From the NCBI GenBank assembly GCA_025331125.1, contig JAOALB010000002.1, positions 124,001 through 188,000 on the forward strand: 64,000 nucleotides of DNA, written 5' to 3'. Within the stretch, counting starts at the first letter, position 1. Every line of letters starts with the position of its first letter. The stretch comes from Mycogone perniciosa. Lineage: Eukaryota > Ascomycota > Sordariomycetes > Hypocreales > Hypocreaceae. Both the position numbers and the translations under genes were made by a program. This document shows, piece after piece, positions 57,538-64,000 of the stretch. The notes under the pieces were generated by a model that did no database searches, was not told the origin of the DNA, and worked only from the letters and a program-made list of their open reading frames with translations.

Positions 57538-58648
57538 CTACGCAGTCTTTGCTGAAGCCTCATTCTCTCCCTCCGCAGTAGTGGTTGACCGGATCAGATT
57601 TGAAGGAACCACCGGCTCGTTTGGGACCGTGGTGTTGGATAGCTCAACCACTTGCTTCTCTGGACGCAACATATGTCAGCTTCAACCAAAGTCTTGGGGT
57701 TGAGAAAACGACCCACCCAACTCGCGAATGCGGTGCCGCAACATCTGGTTCTCGCGGGTCAACATCTGCGTTTCTGCCTGGTAGAAGGCACTTTCATCGC
57801 GACCTCCCAGGACCCAGTCGCCACTCTCGGCACTAATCGAAGTTGCCCGAAGCCGAGGTGATGCGCCTCGGCTCGGAGTCCTAGACCGACGCTGGAGGTC
57901 CGCGCGTGCCATGTCGATGGAGCTTCGGTGGTGCGGGAAGACTGGTGAGCGAGAGTAAGACCCGGACAACGATGGAACATGGTGGCCGGCCGAATGCTGG
58001 GTTGAAATGGGCTGAGGAGCAGCAGCTCTCTCCGAACTGGTGGTATTCTCACCACCCGTAGTAGAACCCTGGGGGTGGTGGGCTTGATTTGCCTGGAGGC
58101 GCTGAAGCTCCAGCTGCTGCTGTCGAATCATCTGCAACAACCGGTTCTGTAACCTGTTAGCTCACTTGGAGACGCATCCTGAGCACTCGGTCTCACGTAC
58201 AACGTGGGCTTCTTGCTCTGCCTCGAGTTCTTGGTGGAGCTCGCCTAGACTTGGCGCCCTATGGTGGTTGGGATCCGCAGTCATAGGGGAGCCGCTGAGG
58301 GGTTGCGGACTCGATCTCAGAGGTGGTGCAGACTGCTCCTGAAGCATCTCGCCCGGTGCTGGGACGGAGGGGTCATTCAACTGGAGGTTCATGAGAATAG
58401 CTGATCGTCGCCGACCGGCTTGGGGAGAGGCCATGCTTCGTGCCAATGAGCTGCTCGACGATTCTGTCTTCTGGTCAGGTGCAAGCGCTTGATGAAGAGG
58501 GTGTAGGGAGGAGCGTACGGCGAGAAGGCTCTCGTTGGAGGCCGGCATTCAGAGCTGCTGCAGCCTGCAAGGAAATGGATGCAGAGCGAGGCGAACCAGT
58601 GGGGGACTCTGCGCGGGGTACGGAAGGGCTGTCGCCGTTGGTTGCCAT
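57538..58648 (-). CDS. Conserved fungal coiled-coil (leucine-zipper-like) protein
   Basis: Function unknown; the blocks look like a conserved fungal hypothetical protein. Minus-strand exons 58648-58519, 58463-58201, 58146-57717 and 57659-57538; 314 aa. An S/P-rich N-terminus leads to Q-A-G-R-R-R-S-A-I-L-M-N-L-Q-L-N-D and P-S-L-G-E-L-H-Q-E-L-E-A-E-Q-E-A-H, which joins across an intron to N-R-L-L-Q-M-I-R-Q-Q-Q-L-E-L-Q-R-L, a coiled coil. A disordered S/R-rich middle follows. Near the end, L-T-R-E-N-Q-M-L-R-H-R-I-R-E-L continues into exon 4 as E-K-Q-V-V-E-L-S-N-T, extending the heptads. Reading through the last donor instead gives a short G-G-S-F-S-Q tail that breaks the coil. No bZIP basic region is clear, so it is not called a transcription factor. 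Confidence 0.75.
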
Positions 58649-59290
58649 GATACGACGTAGTGGATGCGACAGATACAGATGCAGATGCAGATGCAAGTCT
58701 GGAGAGGCTGGCTGGCCGATTCCCAAGAGTCACGAGGCGCACCCAAAGGGGGACAGTTCTTTGCTTGGATCGAAGAGATGAGAGGGTGGTGGTGGGACGG
58801 ACGTCTGGAGCTCAGGGAGAAGGCTCCTCTGCAGGGCAATTAAGGGATGCACGAGTTAAGCTGAGAAAGTAGGAAGAGGCGTATCGTGGCCATGACGGCA
58901 AAACGTGTAGGTGGTAAGTTTGTTTTGCGCTGCATCACGGCGCAAAATATATGGTTCGAGTCTGAGTGCTTGGATGGTCACCGGATCCAGCAGTTGACGC
59001 CTGGAGGCGAAGCTCCTGAGAGTGACGTATTGCGTGGGGCCACAAGGCGAGTGCCCGGAACATGGACTTGGACCTGAACTTGTATATATGTATGTACAAG
59101 TAATTTTGCTCTTCTTTTCTTTGCATGCAGAGTAATGGACACGTGGTTTGTTCTCTTCTATTCTGCTTCGTATTCCATCTTATTTTATTTGGTTATTTCG
59201 CTCTTCGTCCTATTACAGAAAGACACAAGAGCTATTGCATACATACAGCCACCACCTCGGATACCAGCGGCAATAGTACCAGAACAAGCG
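58649..59290. other. Upstream region of the coiled-coil gene
   Basis: 642 bp between two leftward genes. A GATGCA-type repeat (about 58672-58698, imperfect) lies just upstream of the coiled-coil start codon and would be in its leader. No gene seen. Confidence 0.55.
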
Positions 59291-60394
59291 TCAGGCGAGA
59301 AAGTCCTCTGCATATTCCTCATACTGCTGCATAAACTCAACTGCATCAAACTTGCCACCCAATTTCTTATCCTCCAATATTACCTGAGCCGCCTCTATGT
59401 AAGCCCCTCGAAATGTGCCAAACAACGCCGGACTCCTTTGACAATGCGGGATGAATAGTTGGTTATCCCCCGTAACCATGGCCCCTTTGAATGCTTGGTA
59501 CACCACACTGGGGTCATCAGAAGACAGATCCACCGTCTCGCATTGTCCGAAATCCAGGAGAAAACACTCGATAGCCCTGTCTTGAAAGTCGTCATTGTTT
59601 CCACCACTCTGGACTGCTGATGTGCCGAGGACAAATTCCACATCATCACCATCAACGCAAGCACCCCAGTGCAGAATTGCAAATGCCCTGCCCATCGAGG
59701 CTGCCAGGCCTTCAACATCCAAGCCAAGGCGATCCATCGAATTTAAACACAGGGGGAAGTTCCTGAGGGAGAAGCCTTGTCTCTTGTATGTCCATTTGTC
59801 TTTCCCCAAGTAAGTCCGGACCAGGCAATGCTTGTTTGGAGCGTCGTTGAGAATGTTGTCGATGGTAGTCTTGTCTGGGGGGAAACCATCCTGGCGTGGG
59901 TAGAATTGAGTCACCAGTGCTCTCCGTATAACCTTTGGAAGCGGGAGAATACGTTCCATAAGTACTGTGGTACCACGGCTCCGATACCCGTCTGGGAACC
60001 TGTGCAAGTTGCCATTCCAGAAAGCGTCATCCGAGCTGAGAATTATACCGGAGGGACGAGGAACACGACTTTTAGTAAAGCGACTGTACGTATTGAAGGC
60101 AGCGACAACTTTATTGTGAATCGCATATTCGTGTCGCAAATTGCTTGATAGTGCTTCGTTTCCGGGCTTCTCCTTCTTCATCACCGTAGAGTGTCCAACC
60201 TGTTCAAAAATAACTCCTTGTAAACCCTCGCCAATCTGGTTGACATGCTGGGCCTCAGGAGATACATTCAGCCTCGAACGCCGGACAAAGGAAGAGGATG
60301 TCGAAATAACAGCGTTGATATGCAAAGCCTTCCGAAGGACGGCTTCATCAGATAGTTTCTCGAGATCTGCTTCCGCCAAACAGCGAGTGGACAT
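59291..60394 (-). CDS. DUF3669-family protein
   Basis: Fungal protein of the DUF3669 type, role unknown. Single exon, 367 aa. Features seen include I-G-E-G-L-Q-G-V-I-F-E near residue 54, a charged K-K-E-K segment, R-H-E-Y-A-I-H-N-K, and towards the C-terminus M-G-R-A-F-A-I-L-H-W-G-A-C-V-D-G-D-D-V-E, then F-L-L-D-F-G-Q-C. The last two look like the weakly kinase-like H-x-x-x-x-D/D-F-G pattern of this family, but no full protein-kinase catalytic loop is present. No signal peptide or membrane segment. Start taken at the first ATG (60394). Confidence 0.75.
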   Translation of the reverse strand: MSTRCLAEADLEKLSDEAVLRKALHINAVISTSSSFVRRSRLNVSPEAQHVNQIGEGLQGVIFEQVGHSTVMKKEKPGNEALSSNLRHEYAIHNKVVAAFNTYSRFTKSRVPRPSGIILSSDDAFWNGNLHRFPDGYRSRGTTVLMERILPLPKVIRRALVTQFYPRQDGFPPDKTTIDNILNDAPNKHCLVRTYLGKDKWTYKRQGFSLRNFPLCLNSMDRLGLDVEGLAASMGRAFAILHWGACVDGDDVEFVLGTSAVQSGGNNDDFQDRAIECFLLDFGQCETVDLSSDDPSVVYQAFKGAMVTGDNQLFIPHCQRSPALFGTFRGAYIEAAQVILEDKKLGGKFDAVEFMQQYEEYAEDFLA

Positions 60395-60876
60395 CTCTAG
60401 ATTCCTCAGAAATCCGGGGATATTCTGGGAATTATCAGTAATTTCAGCGATTTGTATTGATGGTAGGTATGAGTAGTATTCTGTCTGTCTCGGAATGTCT
60501 GTAAGAGGTAAAGTTATCTTTGACTCTTATTGCCAGGCAGCTACATTTTATACCCCCGTCTCTTTATTGTGGGCCAGTTCTTTTCAAGGTTCGCACACAT
60601 TCTGTGGGATACAGCTCGTTCCTCCTTATATGCATAAGGTTTTAACTCTAAAATCATGAGTAAGGGCCCATATTATATCGCAATTGTCGGCTGCGTTTAC
60701 GCTAACATCCAAATTCTAGATGTGAGCACCGAGGTGAAGAAAGGCCAACAAGGGGCAAGTATCACGATCGTAAATGCATATCAAGAGCAACTGACATTAC
60801 AACTGAACAGACCAAGATCAATTCTTTTGTAAATAGTCAACAATTAAGCTCCTAGGTAGGTATTCTTGTCCCCATC
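60395..60876. other. Interval between DUF3669 and cupin genes
   Basis: 482 bp; the promoter of the DUF3669 gene and the 3' flank of the cupin gene, both leftward. No gene seen. Confidence 0.55.
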
Positions 60877-61419
60877 TCAAACAATCACATTGATCTTGAT
60901 ATCGGCGTACTCCGGATCGTTAACCACCAAGCACTTTGGTCCCTCTTCTTCAAAGGTCTTGGTATCAAGAATCATTGTTGCTAGAATCTTGGCAGTCTCA
61001 GTTTCGCTCGCATTATCGGAACACTTGTGGTGGCATCCAGGAGCCTCGTACCAGGAGCCGGGAGACTCGATCAAGTAGGTTGGCTCATCGTTCATCTTGT
61101 TATACACCTTCCCTTCGATGCAAACTGCCGCAACGGAAGCGGTGCCGTGACGATGCGGTGGGGTGGAACCTTTGGGTGGGACGTCGACAAGCAGGCCGAT
61201 GACGGACTTTCCGGGAAGGCTAGCAGGTTTGTAGTGATATAGGACCGTGACGGTAGGCAGGGGAAGGCTGTGGTGATGATATCAGCTTCGTTCCATCAAA
61301 CGGTATCATTCAAACAACTCCTCCAATAGAGCCAATATTTGCTGGCTCACTTACCTCCGGTCGTAAGGACGATCTGCAACAACCTTTGCGTTGCCGGTCG
61401 TTTCGCATTTGGTGGACAT
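60877..61419 (-). CDS. Small single-domain cupin protein
   Basis: Predicted metal-binding cupin of about one domain, 151 aa, substrate unknown. Minus-strand exons 61419-61355 and 61267-60877. Cupin motif 1 appears as P-P-H-R-H-G-T-A-S-V-A-A-V-C-I-E-G-K-V (two metal-ligand His), followed by the Y-L-I-E-S-P-G-S-W-Y-E-A-P-G-C-H-H of motif 2. This resembles ChrR/anti-sigma-type and small fungal cupins acting in metabolism. A TATTTATA string at 61526-61533, about 110 bp upstream of the start, may be its TATA element. Enzymatic role and possible link with the adjacent DUF3669 gene are not shown by sequence. Confidence 0.8.
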
Positions 61420-64000
61420 TTTTGTCTTGTGTATAAGTGCTAGGGAATCGCCGAAGGGTGGTGTTCTTATTGTTGCAAAGTTGACTGTTGTTGTTGAATC
61501 TTAAATCACGAGGACGAAATCACAGTATTTATATGTCTCTTCTCCTTCAACCCCAACACGCTTCGTACGTTCAGCTTGGAGGCTCAACGTCATAGTCCAA
61601 TACCCCCGAATGTCGTAGTGGAACCTGGCACGGCATTCTCGCGGATACCCGTCCCTTGGCTTCATCCTAATGGGTACGGCATTCCGGAGATTTCATAGGA
61701 AACCTTTAAGGTTTAGGCCGAGCATGAATGAACCACATTTCCCAATGGATACCCGTTGATGGCGCCGTTAGCCATGGGTGACAGGTTTTCATGTGCCTCA
61801 TCGTGACGACTCACCACGAGGATGATAAAAAAGAAAGAAATTGCTGGAATTTATGTGAGCAACAGAGTATACCTCTTTCTTACCATATTGATACCTTCTA
61901 GTAAGCTTTCTTCGGTTTTTTTCTTCTTTTTTTCCCCCTTCGCTTCATGCATGGTTGATCATCTATCACACGGATAGCCTATCCGGCAATTCTCAACAGG
62001 AAAAAGATGGAACCAGCATACGAAGTACTCCATACGTCGCATTCAAACCCCATACAATCCGGCATGGATAGGCCTACCGGTCTTTAAGTAACCAATAGCC
62101 AAGTAGCATTGACTTGAGCATTTGGAATCAACTCAACAGACTATATGCAATGTCACCCTAGACTTGGCGACACAACCGCCCAAGACCACACTTATGTGAG
62201 CATGGCCTGATTCCGGAAGCTATGGAGGCTGTAACATTGGTTGAAACGCCCACAAGAATTTTTTGGTCGCCGAAATTTATACTTAATTCACGCTGTCCAT
62301 TGTGTTGCCGAGAGAGAACTTTCTGTCCATTCCCCGCATTGAGATCAGCCTGGGAATGATGTTATATTGATGCGCACGACTACACGTAGCTCTCTGTTGG
62401 GTTTGAAATCACGCAAAAAATGAAACGCATTTTGGATAGTCAGATATCACTGTCAACTCATCAACAAGACTTGTTGAAATGTTAGAAAACGGCGTGACTC
62501 CTATTGTGCCAAGTCGAAAGAATTTTCATGTTGCATGATCGTTCCTCATGGGGATTTTCGGAAGAGGCAACTCGGGGGTGGATCCCAGCTTGGTGCATAG
62601 AGAGAGAGACGCTTTCAACAACGGATACAGTAATATACATATAATCCGATTCTGTAAAACATTGGTAGGATTTGTTGGACGTGCATAATAAGACATCGCA
62701 GTTGTAGTAGTATTACTAACTCGAGACCTCTAAAACAAGGAACGCAGCACTCTGTACGCACGACGCAGGAGTCACAAAGATCAAGTGTGTGTGTGCTGCC
62801 GGAGAGCTCGGATATGCAGGTCATTATGTACTCTGTACTCCGTAGCAAGGTAGTATTCGGAAAATTGAAACCAGGCCAGATATGCGGCCCTTGATGTGAA
62901 CGGTCCGTTTTGCAGCATCGCGTATCATCCGTATGTCAACGAAGCGGGGGGGAACTAAAGTATGGATTACGAATCTTCCGCTTGACACGGCTCAACAGGC
63001 CAGGCTAAACTTGTTTGCCCACGTAAGAAGATAAGGTGTGAACTTGGGGTATCCTGGCTTACTCTGTCGCGGGCCTAGTGGCGTTTATAAAGAATAGCCT
63101 CCAAGACGAGTCCATTGTTTCAATAGTCTCAAAATCATTTTCAACTCTATCGGATTATCATTAGCAGCAAACTTGGCGATCTGCCTTAGGCATGTGTTTT
63201 CCCTCTTCGTTAATTACCGCCACCGTACACTATCATCATGGAATTGCGACTAAGTACTTCGTACGGGGTGCGCCGCCTTGGGCATGTTGAGGCTTGGGCT
63301 TTAATGCAAATGGCTGCGGCGTGGCCGCGGAATCGATCATTCATTGGAGTATTACCTCGTAGTTAGTATGCAGTACTTCGTACGAAATAGTACCATCTCG
63401 ATTTCTATTGCCCCTAATTTATCTAAATCCTCAACGAAACAACTTTCAGAGTGGCTGTACGAGAAGGCCGCCGAGCGATAGCCGTGAATGTTTTATTCCG
63501 CACCTCCGAGTAGGATCAAAACAAGAGGAAAAAAAAATCCTGCTCCGTATTAGTCCGAAGTGCTAATAGACGAAATGAAAAGCCATTTGTGACGGAATCA
63601 TTGGCCCAAGCAGGGGCCTTGATGCATAGGAGGATTGTACATATCACACATGGATACAACTGCCGACGCAGCACTCCGTACTTCGTACTGTTGCAGATCT
63701 TCCTACTGACAACATTCACTCCAGCAGGAAGCAGATGCCTGCGTATTATGTCGTATGCCCTCGTACCTCCCCAGCAAGAAATCAATCGAAGTGCCGACCA
63801 GAGTGTGAAAAGCAGGTTGACAACCCCTTTTCGGTACTGGGCCGATCCCAGCAGCGTGGAAACATTGCTTGCACATTGTGAGATTAATTCCATGCAGAGC
63901 GCATGCACAAAGGACGCGCGCATCACACGCTACTGCAGGAACACGCAGAGGACGCTTTGGATTTGGGCGACTTTGCGGGTGAAAAACACTGTGCTAGTAT
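61420..64000. other. Gene-free right end of the window
   Basis: 2.6 kb with no supported gene. The 136-residue frame at 63516-63926 (minus) is crossed by the dispersed motif (ACTCCGTACTTCGTAC at 63672 onwards) and has no family resemblance. Other GTACTTCGTAC copies lie near 63254 and 63374. Confidence 0.5.

Noticed and set aside
63516..63926. 136-residue minus-strand frame at the right end
   Set aside because: Contains the dispersed intergenic motif and shows no family signature or leader.

Overview
This is eukaryotic DNA from a filamentous ascomycete (Pezizomycotina). The genes are split by short introns of about 50-120 bp with GT..AG borders, many leaders are pyrimidine-rich, and the products are fungal types: a Zn2Cys6/Fungal_trans_2 regulator, DUF2415 and DUF3669 proteins, and relics of a fungal NACHT/WD40 receptor and a Tc1/mariner transposase. 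Overall flavour suggests Sordariomycetes, perhaps Hypocreales. That placement is an impression, not a search result.

Layout. 1-10760 is almost gene-free; a leftward gene may start at the very edge (35..1). 10761-25289 is dense housekeeping: MRPL4 (+), Rab GDI (+), NOG1 (-), orotate phosphoribosyltransferase URA5 (+), a GNAT acetyltransferase (-), DDI1 (+) and RRP8 (-). A 4.1-kb non-coding stretch then leads into a Zn2Cys6 transcription factor (29402-32481) with a long pyrimidine-rich leader. Proteasome alpha5/PUP2 (-), gamma-tubulin complex GCP2 (+) and a SNF2-RING ATPase (-) follow to 41298. 41299-46130 is a graveyard: simple repeats, a decayed transposase and a decayed NLR-type WD40 gene. 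Next come SRP68 (+), a small membrane protein (+), mitochondrial Hsp70 SSC1 (-), a DUF2415 WD-like protein (+), L-2-hydroxyglutarate dehydrogenase (-), a coiled-coil protein (-), a DUF3669 protein (-) and a cupin (-). 61420-64000 has no gene I can support.

Functional themes. Several genes serve ribosome production and protein biogenesis (MRPL4, NOG1, RRP8, SRP68, SSC1) and protein turnover (DDI1, PUP2). NOG1 and URA5 share a 496-bp divergent promoter. I see no secondary-metabolite cluster, CRISPR array or prokaryote-like operon.

Most notable. (1) An 11-bp motif, GTACGGAGTAC/GTACTCCGTAC, recurs across the window far above chance, and every copy I located lies outside genes. (2) The DDI1 start codon appears to be cut by an intron. 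(3) PUP2 has a GC-AG intron. (4) A dead NLR lies about 1 kb from a dead transposase. (5) The coiled-coil protein's leucine-zipper end lies in a further exon that a single-ORF view misses. Exon borders were derived by hand from splice signals, reading phase and family similarity; each summed CDS is a multiple of three.
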